Below, piece after piece: positions 22,135 through 35,657 of a stretch of 64,000 bases of DNA. The DNA comes from Macrolepiota albuminosa (taxonomy: Eukaryota; Basidiomycota; Agaricomycetes; Agaricales; Agaricaceae). The notes beneath the pieces were generated by a model, which did not search any database, was not told the DNA's origin, and saw nothing but the letters and a program-made list of their open reading frames with translations. The translations under genes and the position numbers were made by a program. Every line of letters begins with the position of its first letter. Positions within the stretch are counted from its first letter, which is position 1. The stretch is from NCBI GenBank assembly GCA_027475525.1, contig JAMWFC010000116.1, forward strand, positions 434,001 through 498,000. The letters are read 5' to 3'.

Positions 22135-24201
22135 TCATCTCTTCAACTTAATCAAGCCGGCCATGAGATCAAAGCTATTTCCATCGGGCTGGAGGTCAGT
22201 GAATCCGCCGAAACCGGAGGACTGTCCAGTCTTTTCAGGCATAGTGCGCAGAAGCCCATGATCAGGTGTAATCCCAATAACACGAACTTGTTGGGGTGGA
22301 GTTACTGTAGTAAGCGTCACTAATTGATCACTGTCAAGTCTCGTTAGCTGCGGATCTAGGATGATGGAAAAGATAAGAAACGAACGAGTGAAGCCATCGC
22401 TCTAGGTATAGACTCATGAACGAGTCAAAGGATCCACGCTCTTCGACAAACGTCTCCCACATCTTTTCAAAATGTGCGAGAATAACTGACACCGTTTTTT
22501 CCAAGGTTAGAGACTGGCGTCTATCGGGTGAAAGAAGCTGGGCCAGGGAAAAGATCGGTGCAGCGTTCGAAACATTAAGACCACATCCTAAGCGCCACAT
22601 ATCAATCATCAACGTGCCTCGTACGATGAGTGAAATCGATACCAATCACGATGTCCACCTTGCCCCCTGAAAAACTCGTGTTAACCAAGATTCCTCCAAC
22701 CTTTTTTCGCTCGCCATCGACGAGGGCATAGATATCATTCGGCCACTTCAGGCGGATATGACTTCCCATTTTTCCGAGAACACTTTCATCCCGACAAGCC
22801 TCAACAACAGCAAGCGCGAAGAGGTACTGGACGAAAACCAGCTTGTGAGAGGGAAACGTGGCAGTAGAAAGGCGAAGTAGCAGAGAAAACTGAAGACAGC
22901 CTGACGGAGAGAGCCATATATTCGATCCGCGGCCCCTGCCTGCGAGCTGGTATGACGCCAGCAAAACGAGAGGGGAGGGGAGATGAGATAGGAAACGAGG
23001 ATTTCTATAATTGATTAGCACGGCGTTTCCGGACAAAGTAACTGCTGGCTTACTTGTCCAGCATCGTCTGTGTACTGGTAACTACTTCCCCATAAAGCAA
23101 CGCTTCACCTATACCCCACGTATCTGATGCATCGCGGCAGCCTAGAGCCTTTCTTGCAGAAGATAGAGACTCAAAGTAAGAGTTTAAGTCAAATAAAGGT
23201 ACTTGGTCGCGGTCAGGAAGCGAAGTTGGGCACAGGATAATGTGTTTTGGCTGCCATTGAGAGGGGTCCCCCACAGTGCTGGTACTTTCGCGAGCATCCT
23301 GTAGTACAGTTGCACTTTCGTTCCTGTGATGAAAGTGAAATGTGTCGTTTTCATCCTTAAATATACTTAATTGCGATCCTGGTGACGGTGCTGCAACCAA
23401 GTCCGTTATCGTAGGCACAATAGTGGGTTTGCCCGGAGTGGAGACAAGAAACTGGGGAAGCGGTCTCAACACCTGTGACTCGTCAATCGACGGAAGGCGC
23501 AGAGACAGAGCAAGTAACGTCGTCTTAAGAAGATGAATACGACACTTTTCTTCTTCAGCTACCGCTTGAGCAGTAGATACATTCGATGAGGTCGTCGAAG
23601 TGGATTTTGTTAACGAGACCTCGACATTTGAAGCCCATACAGCTATTCTTCCTTTCCCGATATCCTTTTTCAAACCTGCAATTGAACTACATTTTGAGAA
23701 TCGAGCCAAGATCCTATGGCCTTTCTCGTCGTCAAATCCAGTAAATTCACCTGGCCCACGACCATATATACCCTCAACAAGATCTCCATCGGGAGTTTGG
23801 AGAGCATGCGAACTTTCGGCGATTTCAACATCACGACCATGGGTCAAGTGAACATACATTCCCGTTGGTTTGTCAAAGAATCCTAGCAGAATCTGCTTGG
23901 ATATGCTCGCCGCACCTGATATTTCTCGCGGCGAGCACATTGCTCCTGCCCCGAAGCTTAATAGAGATCCACCTGTCTCCACAAAGTCCCTGATGGAAGC
24001 AGATGATGTGGGCTGGAGGGATCCATGACATTGTGGAAGCACGAGGAGTGCACATGTACTTTTCCAGGGCTGGGAAATCAGCGTCTGGTCTGTAATCGTT
24101 TGAACCGAATACTGCGGGAGAAGAATAGATCGTAAAGTGGCCAAAGAGTGCGTCACAGACTTCTGAAGGGCTTCTTGGCCTGCGTAGATGAGGACGTTCA
24201 T
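22135..24201 (-). CDS. BPL1: Biotin-protein ligase
   Basis: Exons 24201-23054, 23004-22643, 22587-22386, 22330-22135 give 635 aa, the usual fungal size; introns 49, 55 and 55 nt. It attaches biotin through biotinyl-AMP to carboxylases such as acetyl-CoA and pyruvate carboxylase. The N-terminal half is a glutamine-amidotransferase-like domain (MNVLIYAGQEALQ, CGAGA-type turn SFGAGAMCSP). The catalytic domain begins near residue 370 with EVVTSTQTMLDK, then GRGRGSNIWLSPSG (biotinyl-AMP loop) and KWPNDIY (catalytic Lys). The C-terminal cap contains VRVIGITPDHGLLR. Single copy, divergent from P450 gene 1. Confidence 0.92.
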
Positions 24202-24526
24202 TGTATGTACAAGAACTCAAAGATTTGCGATTAGATTGATTAGATGGTTCTTATCGGAATATTCCGTGGTCAACCATTGATCGCGCTTAAATCTATCCGC
24301 TGATTCTTCTTGTACATGTTGGGACAGAAAGCAGTCTTGAAGAGGTTTTTGCTCCATTCTTTCAATGTTTATGCATTATGGAATATATACACTTAACCTC
24401 ACCTTTATTCTCTGGAAGTTATGTTTCCACAATGGCAATTTCTCTCATGACAGCATTCCTTTTCTCATCCCGAAGTTCTCATGATGTGAGCTTGTCCTTA
24501 GCTCTCATTGACTTTAAACCCCTGTC
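24202..24526. promoter_or_regulatory. Divergent promoter region BPL1 / P450-1
   Basis: 325 bp between two start codons transcribed away from each other. It is AT-rich; I see no consensus element I would defend. Confidence 0.4.
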
Positions 24527-26901
24527 ATGTCACCCGCTCTGGCTCCTGTCGCACTCTCCTCATGTCTCGCTCTTCTTATATACCTGTTGTTCAAGTGGAT
24601 CGCACTTCGCAAGGCAATGCCCCCCGGTCCTATAGGTATACCTCTTCTTGGAAATAGACACCAGCTACCCGCATCGAAGCCTTGGCGAAAGTTCGCAGAA
24701 TGGAACAAGCAATACGGTAGCCGTTTTTCTTGCCGTTGTCCGCAGAAACCATGTTTACTCCATTGGCAGGACCAGCAGTTTCCATCTTTCTCGGGTCAAC
24801 CCCAGTGATAAGTCAGTTTTCCTATTCCTGTCTTATTCACATCTCATCTTCTGAAAGTACTTGGCACTGCTCAAGCTGCTTGGGATTTGTTGGAGAAACG
24901 TTCGGATATCTACTCGAGCCGCCCTCGCTTCATTGTTGCGTACGTGTCTCAAATTCATAGACTCACATTACCGAAGTTGATTTATTGTAGAGGAGAGATT
25001 CTATCGGACAATAAGCGAGGGCTCATGCTCCCAAATAACGACTTTTGGCGTAAATGGCGGAAGGTCTGTAACCTTATCTACTTGCTCTTTATCTTCTGAA
25101 TATATTTGCTAGGTCCTTCATACTGGGTTTCATTCCAGAAAAGCAGACTCGTATAGAGACATACAGTCTTTAGAGTCAAAGATCATGTTACATCATATCT
25201 TGACCGATCCTGAACATTATGAGCAACATTTTCAACGGTATCAAAATCCCTATTTCACCTTATCTCAACTAAATAGGATTAAAGGAATGCTGCTAGCGTC
25301 GTTTCTTCTGTTACGTATGGCTGTCGAGCCGACAGCATTGACGAGTGGGTCATAAAGGAGAATATGGCGGCTATGGATTGTCAGTGTTGTCACATTGATT
25401 GTTATTGCAATTGAATTTGAATGATCTGGTTTTTAGATCTGACAAGGTGGGTCTTTATTATTCAAGTTGTGATACCTTTCCTCCTTGATAATGACAACAT
25501 TACCACAGCGTCAAGTGAGTTTTTTTTCGGTACGTTGTGCCGTCTCATCAACCCCTGGTTTAGTATACCAGGAAAGTACCTCGTTGAGTCTTGCCCCTGG
25601 CTCCTCAAGCTACCAGTAAGATTTGCCGTTGGCATTACCTCGTGCAATGTCCTCAAGCACCTTATAGCGTTTCCTACAATGGTTTCGTCGAGAACCAGAA
25701 GAGCGTCGCCAACGTGACATCCAATTCCTAATGCATCTCTTCAATGACGTCAAAATGAGGATGCAAAACGGTACTGCTGAAGAGTGCCTGACCTCGCAGA
25801 CAATAGCAAATCAAGCTCAGAGTGGTTTGACCGATCTGGACGTAGCGTATACCGTATCGAGTCCCTTTGGAGCTGGGATTGAAACAGCAAGTTCTCGGCA
25901 ATTCTAGCTATTCGAAGAACTAACGAGAGCCTTTAGACTGCTGGGACCTTGGCAATCTTCATTCGTGAGGCTCAGATTTCTCCACGATACAATATCCTGA
26001 TTTCATTCCTTTCTGAAGTCGCAATGCTGAATAATCCCTCTGTGATGAAGAAAGCCCAAGCTGAGCTCGACTATGTTGTCGGTTTTAACAGGATGCCCGA
26101 ATTTGATGATCAAGATCATTTGCCGTACGTCAAAGCCGTCGTAAATGAAACCCTTAGGTAACTCTTTACCGTGACGTATTGAGTTGAAGTCTGTTGCTGA
26201 TCAGCTGTAGATGGCGGCCGATAGCTGCCCTGGGCGGCACCCCACACGCAGTATCAACTGACGATATTTATAACGGAATGTTTGTCATCGGCCGATTCAA
26301 CTCCAAGTTACCCTGATCATGTGTGCAGGTTCATCCCGAAGGGTTCCACGATATTTGCTAATTTATCGTCAGTTTTTTTACTTTTTTTCTTGATTCTGTA
26401 CAAAAACATCTGACTTCAATAGGGGCATCATGTTTGATCCAGGTATGCTCCAAGTCTGCTCTGATTATCATCTAGTTTGATTTCTCAGTCATGTTTCCTT
26501 CCCCCGATGAATTCCGGCCTGAGCGCTTTTTGGAAACGTCTAATCCTCGATTAAAGTCGTTTGAGCTTCCATTTGGATTCGGACGTAGAATCTGCCCCGG
26601 GATGCACCTAGCCTTGAACTCGCTCTTCATTAATGTTTCCCGCATCCTTTGGGCCTTTAGCATTCTTCCAGCCATTAATAGAGACGGTTCAGAGGTTATT
26701 CCAGGTATTTCCCAGCTTTGACGGCAACGTGTCATCCAAACTGACTCAACTACTCTCTCATCCGAAGATCCATGGAACTTCACTGATGGATTCAATTCTA
26801 AACCCGTTAGCTTCAAGTGTAGGTTTGTGTCCCGCTCCGCACAGTCGTCTGTGTGTATCGACGATGAGTTCAGGAGGGTGATGAGAAAACTCAATGGATG
26901 A
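24527..26901 (+). CDS. Cytochrome P450 monooxygenase 1
   Basis: Seventeen exons: 24527-24716, 24770-24811, 24858-24939, 24991-25063, 25113-25237, 25285-25379, 25437-25446, 25509-25514, 25564-25615, 25668-25886, 25937-25964, 26019-26157, 26211-26279, 26329-26367, 26423-26442, 26489-26704, 26768-26901. They give 512 aa in continuous frame. An N-terminal membrane anchor (LSSCLALLIYLLFKW) is followed by the PPGPIGIPLLGN hinge. The helix I oxygen pocket is AGIETTAG. The K-helix region is NETLRWRP, then FRPERF, then the heme loop FGFGRRICPG with its Cys ligand. Intron 10 starts GC rather than GT, and exon 8 is 6 nt. Class and substrate unknown; expected to be an ER-bound hydroxylase of secondary metabolism or detoxification. 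Tandem duplicate of the next gene. Confidence 0.9.
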
Positions 26902-27048
26902 ATTGTGGCAAGTTTGATCCTAAAATTCTTCTTTCTTAGTTTGTCTAGTCAAATGACTTATATGCCTCAATCTCATTGGGAATAAGACTTCCTTATATAA
27001 CAAGACAACAGTGTGACTTTTTCCCCTTTCCAATCGCTCCACCCAACG

Positions 27049-27056
27049 TATATAAG
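27049..27056 (+). promoter_or_regulatory. TATA-like box upstream of P450-2
   Basis: TATATAAG lies 27 bp before the ATG at 27083. The position implies a very short leader if used; plausible but unproven. Confidence 0.3.
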
Positions 27057-27082
27057 TCGGCAAAACTGTTCTGTGCCTCGAG

Positions 27083-29527
27083 ATGGACATGGCGTTTAAG
27101 TTGCCTTGGGACTTTCAATTGAAGAATGCATCGTCTACAACATCCTGGACCTCTCTTGTTATCGCTGTTTACCTTGCATGTCTCCTCCATTTCGCTCTCA
27201 AGTGGCTGAATCTTCGAAGGTCCATGCCTCCGGGACCATTGGGCATTCCCTTCGTTGGAAACTTGCATCAAATGCCTTCAGACAAGCCTTGGCTCAAATT
27301 CATGGCGTGGACTCGCCAATATGGTATGGTTTTATTGACATATTTGGAGACATTCACCTGATTTTTCCTCAGGTCCCGTAGTGTCTATTTTTCTTGGTTC
27401 GACACCTGTGATTAGTAAGAGGAAATCAAAAAACCAGATACCTACTATCTGATCATTGATCTCGCTGCAAGTCCTCGGGACCGCTCAAGCTGCATGGGAT
27501 CTCCTTGAAAAACGTTCAGAGTTCTACTCAAGTCGACCTCGGTCCATTTTTATGTAACCAATGCCCAGCCCTGATATCCAAAGCTACTTCTGATCCAATC
27601 CAGGGGAGAACTCGTATCTGGTGGTAAACGTGGCTTACTGCGAACCAATGATGACAAGTGGCGTCGGTGGCGAAAGGTAAGCTGCGATTTCATGTTTTTC
27701 GATAAATATCCAACATATCTCCAGATACTTCATTCTAGTTTCCATTATCGAACGGCGCAGACCTACCAGGATCTGCAGTCGCTGGAATCAAAAATCTCTA
27801 TCTGTGAAATACTTGAAGCACCTCAAGACTATGTGCACCACCTTCAAAGGTGAGGATTTCCATTCCGGTGTGACTGTTTATGGCTTTCCTCAACTTCTAT
27901 AAGATTTGCTGCTAGCGTGATAACAACCATTACATACGGGGTTCATGTGAAGAGTATTGATAATTGGATCGTGAAAGAAAATCTGGACACTGTAAACTGT
28001 AAGTCAATTAGGCCTATCTTAGTATTAAAGTCGATTTCCACGCAATATCACCCCCTAAAGTCTTTGTCAAGTAAGTGTTCGTCTCCTTTTTGATCAGAAA
28101 ATACTAGATAGGTGCAGATCGAAGTAAGTTATCAACCACTTTCGACCGACTCGGAGTATTACTCAAGATACCCAGCGTTCCAGGAAAATTTATAGTGGAA
28201 GGGATGCCTTGGCTGTTGAAGCTCCCCGTATGTACGAGGTTGAATATCAAAATGAAGATCTGAAAGAGCCAAAATTTTAGCGGAGGTTCCAATGGTTCCG
28301 CCGGGCTGCAGAAGCACGACGTCAGCAGGATGAGAAGCTGTATATCAAGCTCCTTAACGATGCTAGATCAAGAATGAAGAGTGGAACCATACCCGACTGC
28401 CTGTCCACTCGGGTAGCTCAAAGTCAAAAGCAGATTGGTATGACAGACTTGGAGATGGCATATACCCTTGCAAGTTCATTTGGAGCGGGCTTGGAGACGG
28501 TAACTTCATTTGTCCGCCTTAAAATTAGAACTGAGCTACTTACAACCCTATGAAGACATCCGCTAGCCTGGAAACATTCATTCGTAAGCTCATGTCTTGA
28601 CCATGGTGCGGCATGTAATGTGTCATTGTTTAGTTACTATGCTTCATTTCCCCGACGCGATGAATAAGGCTCAAGCGGAACTTGACCGTGTGGTTGGCAG
28701 CGATCGCATGCCCGAATATGGCGATAAGGAAAGCTTGCCTTATACCGATGCCCTGGTCAAAGAGACAATGCGGTAAGCCCGTTATTTTAGCACCGTGCCT
28801 AATGTGACCTTGTCGTTTTGAGTTGGCGACCAGTTGCTGTGATCGGAGCCGTACCTCATGCTGTAACTGTTGATGACGAATATCAAGGAATGTCAGTACC
28901 GCAATATATTTGGAGTTGATAAAAAAAATTGATGGTAATTCATTATCAGGTTCATACCGAAAGGATCTACAGTGTATGCTAATATCTTGTGCGTTTATTT
29001 CGAATTGCCTTCAGATTTCCAGCATAACCGCTCTAACAGTGGGATAATGCACGATCCTGGTTAGATTTTTTGCTTTGTAAATTTCCAAAATTGCCGTTGA
29101 ACTAACATGAATGGGAAGAGATGTTCCCATCACCAGATGACTTCCGACCGGAGCGATTTCTAGAGACTCAGGACCCCCGGCTGCAGACTTTTGACCTTCC
29201 ATTTGGGTTTGGTCGAAGAATCTGTCCGGGTATGCATCTCGCGCGAAACTCTATTTTCATCAATATCGCTAGGATGTTATGGGCTTTCAACATCTTACCT
29301 GCCTTGAACGAACATGGCGAAAAAGTCATTCCTGGTCAGTGTGATCCCTTGGGGCGAGTGCCGTAAACTGTCCGAGTTTCATAATTTACACAGATTGTTG
29401 GAACTTTACAACTGGCATCAGTTCTAAACCTTTCCCTTTCAAATGCAGATTTATTCCAAGGAACGAGAAAATAATGGACTGTATCAGGGAGGAAGCACGA
29501 CTGGCCAAGGAGAAATTGGAAAGTTGA
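27083..29527 (+). CDS. Cytochrome P450 monooxygenase 2
   Basis: Seventeen exons from 27083-27323 to 29394-29527 give 529 aa. Exons 2-17 have exactly the same lengths as in P450-1, including the 10-nt (28061-28070) and 6-nt (28118-28123) exons, so the pair arose by tandem duplication. Membrane anchor SLVIAVYLACLLHFALKW, hinge PPGPLGIPFVGN, helix I AGLETTS, K-helix KETMRWRPV, FRPERF, heme loop FGFGRRICPG. The equivalent of the GC-donor intron in P450-1 begins with GT here. About 180 bp separate the two genes. Function beyond P450 chemistry is not deducible. Confidence 0.9.
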
Positions 29528-29785
29528 AGGAATGCGTTCTCTGAAACTGGAGGACATATCATTGTTCCCGGGAAACATATGATTTACATAAATAGTCTAT
29601 CGAATGTAGTACATAGACACTTGCGATATCGATATATAAGCGAGTTGGATGCACCCCACTCTTCTCCTATCACACCTTCCGAAAGAGAAAGCTAGTTAGC
29701 ATCTCATGCCCTGCATCCACCGAGATACAGATATATAGGCAATGACGAGCAGACATGGAAAACTGCTAATCGTCGGAACAAGACC
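29528..29785. other. Convergent 3' spacer P450-2 / VPS10
   Basis: Short AT-rich interval between two stop codons, no further gene. Confidence 0.6.
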
Positions 29786-32700
29786 TTATTCCTCATCCTC
29801 AAAACGCAATATTTGTGCATCTTCGTCTACTCTCAGATCCCTATATCCGCGTCGTGAGGGGTAGAGTAAACCTTCGGTACGGGATGCAATCCATTCCCAA
29901 GCAATGCCTGCGATGCCAACGAGGTACCATGGTACGGAGGCCAGGGTATCCAGGATACCTGACTCGTATCTGTAAGGGCGTGAGCCATCTCCTGGTAGGC
30001 GGATATTTCTAATACTTTGAATCAGCATAGCTAACCAACTGATAGCATTTTGTAGGCATACCCTCGAGCGAGACCGCTTCTTCGATAGTAAGAATAGCCA
30101 ACGAGAGCGGTTATTCCAAAAGGTATCAACAGGACGAATATCCAGAAAGATGGTCCATGGGCTTTAAACCCAGGACAAGCGTGGCGGTCACCACGATCAG
30201 GACGGAAATCTCCATCACAACTAGAATATGGAATGAGGCGGTAGGCTGTCCTCTCATACCAGTAATCTTCGCCATTCTTGCATGCTTCCTTTTCGTCATT
30301 GGGTAATGGGGTTGCGCCAGGTAATAGAACGCATTTGTCAGCTTCGTTCTTGGCATGATTGAATTCACTTTATGGGAAAAAAAATTGGGAGGAATATCTT
30401 AGTTACATAAGAAGTGACATACCATTCAAAATCTACCTGGGCGCAGGGACAATTGTTCACAATTTTCTTTTCCATTTTTTGCTGGTCTCCAACTACACAG
30501 TTGGCATTCCTGACAAGGCGATGGTACAAAGTCTATTGATGGAAGTCAGCCAATGGATCAGATGTTTGAGAATGGAAACACCTGGCGGCCAAACAAACAG
30601 CGTTCCTCACGTTCTTCGCTAGGGCTCCATAGTTCAAAGTCATCATTTCCAGGACTATCAAGGTTCAATACACCTGTAGAACATTATTATAAGCCACGAT
30701 TAGGAGTTACGAAATGAATCTTACATTTCTTAGAAGTCAATGCAGTGAAGTCGACATGAATGGCAACAGAAGCGGTACTTCTGGGGTAATCACCCATCAG
30801 GATAAATCTGCGACTCGTATCCGAAGGCACAGTGACGAGATATCTGATTCGGACCTTGTCTTTGCTGAACTTATATTCTCTCCAATTCAAACCCTGGTTT
30901 GTACTGAAAAGTAGATGGTCTGTCGGTTCTTCATCATTAACCATGACCAATATAGATCCCGAGTCGCCGAATTCCCATAGATGGGCATCTTTGTGAACTT
31001 CTTCCCAAGTAAAGCCTCCGTCACGGCTGAGGAAGGTATCGCTGTCTTTGTATGGTGCGAGCTCTTCGCCGACATTGCCGACGGCCATGATGAGTCCAAC
31101 CACCGAGGGGCTACTGAAAGTCGCTCTAGGGTCGACTCGCGCAGTATACCCATGCAAATGAAGAGCGCATCTCTGATCGGACAGGTAATGAGGATGAATA
31201 GATAGGAAGCCAAGATGAATCTCGTACCGTTGTATCGCATTCATAAGGCCGCCCTTGTGAATCAATTTTAGGGGGGGTCAGTGGTTTCCAAGTACTTCCT
31301 AGTGCGACGATGAGTATCAAGATACCAAGGCATCCGGAACCTCGTGAGACAGACCATCGTTATGCGTAATCCTGGTTCGAAGGCTCTTTTTCTTGGACAC
31401 CTTGGCTTCCCCTGGATTTGAGACGATGTTAATGAGAGCGATGCCATCAAGACCTATCATCTTTTCAAAGTCCACGTAACCCGCGTTGTTGCGGTTGACA
31501 TTCTCGATAGAAAGTCCGAAGTAGGTCCCGTTGGAGTTCGACTTCAGAATATTCCCATAATATGGATCTTCAGACATTGTCATGTGCAGGAACAAGGCAT
31601 TCGTGCTCGACTCTAGAACTGTGTAGGCCTGAAAGATGATCAGTGCATTAATCCGTGTATTAAAACTGCTGAGGGCGTACATGTGTCTCGGGGTGCATGC
31701 CCAGAGGGAATTGTCCGGTAGCAAAATGATATCCATCCAAGGAAACCTGCAGTTCAAGTGAACGACCACCAGAATCGGCCTATAGATAGTTCTCAATCAA
31801 TAAAGGGAGAACTATGCAGATGCATAACACTGACCGAAGCGACAACCAAAAACTCAGAAAACTTAGCAAATCCAACAACCTGATCAAACATCTTCTTCTT
31901 TTTCGAGAAATAATCACCCCCGACAACCAACTGCATCGGGACCCCATCCATCACAATCTGCGATCCCTTTTTCTCAGCATATGACTCGCACAGTATCTCA
32001 GTCGGGTCCGCATTCAAGTTCCTATCCTTCGTGAATGCGCAATTGCGCACGTATCTCTCTACCAAATCCCAATTACGGCCGTTGTCCCGGGAATAGTACG
32101 CCTCGGCGTGGCAGTTCCTCCCATCAGAGCAGTCTTTGTTACCCGTCCAGATGAGGAGATCCGAGCTCGGGTGGAAATGGAGAACCTCGGCGCCAAAAGT
32201 GTTGGGCGGGACTGGCGCACTTTGGTCATACCAATTGCCCCCTGTGTTAGTGGTATAGTAGAAAGTATTTGTATCGGTGATGAGGTAGGCGCGGCCGTTA
32301 GAATACTTGTGGTGGTAAAAAGCGAGGAAGCGTTTGTCTGGGAAAAGTTTTTGCCATGTGTAGCCTTCGTTGGAGGACTGCCACATTGCACCGTCGACAG
32401 TGCGGACGAGTATTGTCTAGATATATATATATGTTTCGGCATAAGGAAACAATACATTAAAGTACTCACTGTCGAGTCCTTAAAGTAGGCATGTTGGGCA
32501 ACAAAGCTCGGGAATTCGAACTAGAACCATGAATACACATAGGACAGACCACAATGAATAAACTCACAGTTTGATGAATGACATCTCCTTCCTTCGGTGC
32601 AGCTGTCACATAGCTCAGCACTCGCGACATCGGAATACTCTTATTATGCCCATACCTTGCGAACACGGTTTCTCAACCTTCGCGTCCTTCTTGATTCCAT

Positions 32701-35118
32701 CCTTACACGTATTGCCAGGAATCTTCCGATACCCAGACGAGCCCAAGTACGTTTTGTCCGGACCTCCATCACAAACACCCGCAGGTATAGGCTCAGGGCC
32801 GACCGGCACACACTCGTCTCCCGAGCGCACGAAGTTGTAATCACTAGTGAATTGTCAATCCTTGGTCGGCCTATGAGAACATGCCAATTCAAATTCGATG
32901 CTCACCACTCATAGTCCTCATCCCTGCACTCACAGTCGTCTTCATGTACAACAGGATCCTGGTATTTCTCTCCGACGTAACAATCCACATCAGGTTTTCG
33001 CCGTTTGTACCATTGCTACGACCCCACACACATTCAGAACAGGCTGAAAAGAGGAGATGTACTGAGACATACCCTGTGTCCCATGAGGCATTCAGTTTTC
33101 CTGTCCCGTGCATACCACTTCTCGAAATCATTTTCACCACATTTTTTCGAGCGGGTCCTCGAAAAGTCCAAAAAGACAATGACGACGCGTCCCTTCCCGT
33201 CCTTCTGGTCCCGGCGTGCCACTGAGCCAAGAAGAAGGAACTTTTGCGACGTAGAATCCGGAAGCGTCATCAATCCACGAGCGGTGAGTTTCACTCCAAT
33301 TTCATATGTTTTCCTGTATGAAAAGAAGGTTATTGCCAACACAAACATATATCGAGCGATTAACTCACCAGTTCTGACCCAGATCTGTCGAATACTGGAC
33401 CTTATCTGTCGGCTCTTCATCATTAACAATCACCAGTATACTCCCCGAATCACCAAACTCATACTTATGCGCCCCAGGCCGAATCATGGTCCAATCAATG
33501 CCCGCATTAACACTAAGGAACGTATCGCTATCCTCGTACTCAGATAGACTCGCGCCTACGGATCCAACGCCCATGACAAATCCCGGCGCGGGAGAAGAGA
33601 AGATGCGACCAAAATTGTGGGGGGTTGTTATAGAGTGGAGATGGAGAGAACAAGATTCAGGGTCTCCAGTGTCGCAGCTGAACGGACGGCCTTCGTTGTC
33701 TTTTTTGGGGGCGTGGATAAGTTGCCAGCTGCTGCCTATAGTAGTTATTCAGGATTATAATATAAAGACCCAAGAGAAATGAGGGGACGAACCATCGTCG
33801 AATGTGATGGATGTCTTGAGCTGCTTGGAGGATCCACGACCTTCGACATCTTTCGCGTTTGAAACGACGTTGGCAAGTCCGATACCCTCTACACCATATA
33901 TACGCTCATAATCAACGAATCCTCGCTCGTTCCTGTTAGTATCCTTGAGACTCTCAACAAAGAACGTCCCATTGGAGTTGCTCATGAACAATGTACCAAT
34001 CGACGCGCGTTCATGTAGCACAACATCTACAGCTAGTGAATATGCGGTCGACTCCACGACTGTATAAGCGTTCTCGCGGAGCTGAGCTGACGATGCATGT
34101 GGAAACTGAGCTTTTGCCCATGTTTTGCCGTCGAGAGAGACGTATAGCACCATTTCTCCAGTATTTCCGGGGGACATGTCTCTCATCGCAACGAGAGCGT
34201 ATTTGGATACAATGGCGAATGCGATGACCCCCCTTGCATTCTTTCCGATACCCAGATCATCCACCTTGACGTCCTTCTGGAAGAAATCGGTACTGGAGAA
34301 TAGGCGGCTTGAGGAGAGGGAGTGAGAACCAGTGTCGGTGGAGGTGTCGAAGGCGACGCAGAAAATGAGTTCTTTGGGTACATCAGTCTGGAACGTTTTA
34401 CTGCTGTGTGCAAATTGGCAATGAGATGTTTCAGAGAGAAGCTTCTGCGGAATGTCGCCGAAATGTGACTTGGTATAATATGTCTGCGAACAAAGTCACT
34501 TCCAAGCTGACAGCAAGTGAATTACAGCACATACTTCATCATGGCACCGGCCTCTGCCGTCGCAACTTGTGCCTTGGTAGAGAATATAACCGTCCATTCC
34601 CTCCGAAGCATGGAAAGACAGGGGCTTCTGCACAAGCGCCGGCGGCAGTGGAAGCTCGAATGATCTCCATGTCTTTCCTCGATCTTCTGTGCGATAATGT
34701 TCTTTCTCGTTCGTTAGAGCGAAAGCCTGGGAAGTGTGTTCATTACTGTTGAGCTCCGTTTCGAAGCGGAAAATGAGCACTTACGTAGCGATTATTATAC
34801 GGGTGCTCGACAACCATCCTTGCTTTCCCCTTCGGAATCCCATTTGCCGAGTTCCAAGACTTTCCCTCATCCTGCGAAACATAGACACTGCCATCGAAAG
34901 AGTCATGATATATGGCAGACTGCGACCAAAATCAGTCTTTGCATAAAAGGTAAACATGCAACTCGTAAGCTGACTTCTGTGTCGTCGAAAAAGAATAAAT
35001 TCGCAGGTAGATTTTGGAAAGAGGTGATGGTGTGTTCTGGTCTTTGTGTAGCTACTAGCAAGAGGCGAGATAATAGGAAGTAGAATAGAAGAACGGGGAC
35101 TCTGTGTCGCCCTAGCAT
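29786..35118 (-). CDS. VPS10: Vacuolar protein sorting receptor VPS10 (sortilin family)
   Basis: Type I membrane receptor that carries vacuolar hydrolases from the Golgi to endosomes. Starts [20 protein letters not shown] at 35118, a good signal peptide. Coding fragments with short introns run to 29786. Many Asp-box turns mark the beta-propellers: [65 protein letters not shown]. They fall in two groups, the two Vps10 domains of fungal receptors, each followed by Cys-rich sequence. A transmembrane segment near 30120-30060 ([21 protein letters not shown]) is followed by a cytosolic tail ending ILRFEDEE. The span of 5.3 kb fits the usual about 1500 aa. I did not resolve every intron. Confidence 0.9.
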
Positions 35119-35534
35119 GGTCGTCGTGGACACGTCGGTGCAAGCACTGCCTAACGCGTCCAAATCTGAGGCACGGTGCACAGCCACTTTGGACGCATCA
35201 ATTCACCACGCGAGCCTCTCAGGAAACAGGTGGAAGTATTTCCAATGCCATTATGGCAAAGGAAAAGCAGCTAAACTCGTTTAATCCAATCTTCACTCGG
35301 TATTCATATGTAGACTGTCTAAGGCTGTGAAACGTACCGAGGGTTGTGCGATTTGATTGAATTCATGACAGTTCCTCATTTTACATTCGCGGTAGGTTAA
35401 TACGTATGTCTTATCTCTTCGAAAATTGCGAAAATCAACACCAATACGAGTAGCATCCTTACCTGAATCTTTCCCATATCCTCCAACAGCACCCACAGGC
35501 CACAGTAATGTTGAAAAGTACTAGATATTTTTAT

Positions 35535-35608
35535 GGCCGACTAGCTCAGTTGGTTAGAGCGTCGTGCTAATAACGCGAAGGTCTTGGGTTCGACCCCCAC
35601 GTTGGCCA
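35535..35608 (+). tRNA. tRNA-Ile (anticodon AAU)
   Basis: 74 nt folding as a cloverleaf. The acceptor stem is GGCCGAC / GTTGGCC, the D-arm GCTC..GAGC, the anticodon stem TCGTG/CGCGA with loop CTAATAA (AAT at 34-36), and the T-loop TTCGACC. The T-stem has one mismatched end pair. No intron. B-box GGTTCGACCCC and A-box TAGCTCAGTTGG are present. Confidence 0.95.
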
Positions 35609-35628
35609 TGTGTGTATTATACGTTTGC

Positions 35629-35634
35629 TTTTTT
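35629..35634 (+). terminator. Pol III terminator of tRNA-Ile
   Basis: Run of six T, 20 bp past the tRNA end. Confidence 0.7.
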
Positions 35635-35657
35635 GGTTGGGTTTGATGGAATAATCA

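Noticed and set aside
24527..29527. P450 genes first read as broken into many small frames
   Set aside because: All breaks are explained by introns; both models are in frame with complete motifs.
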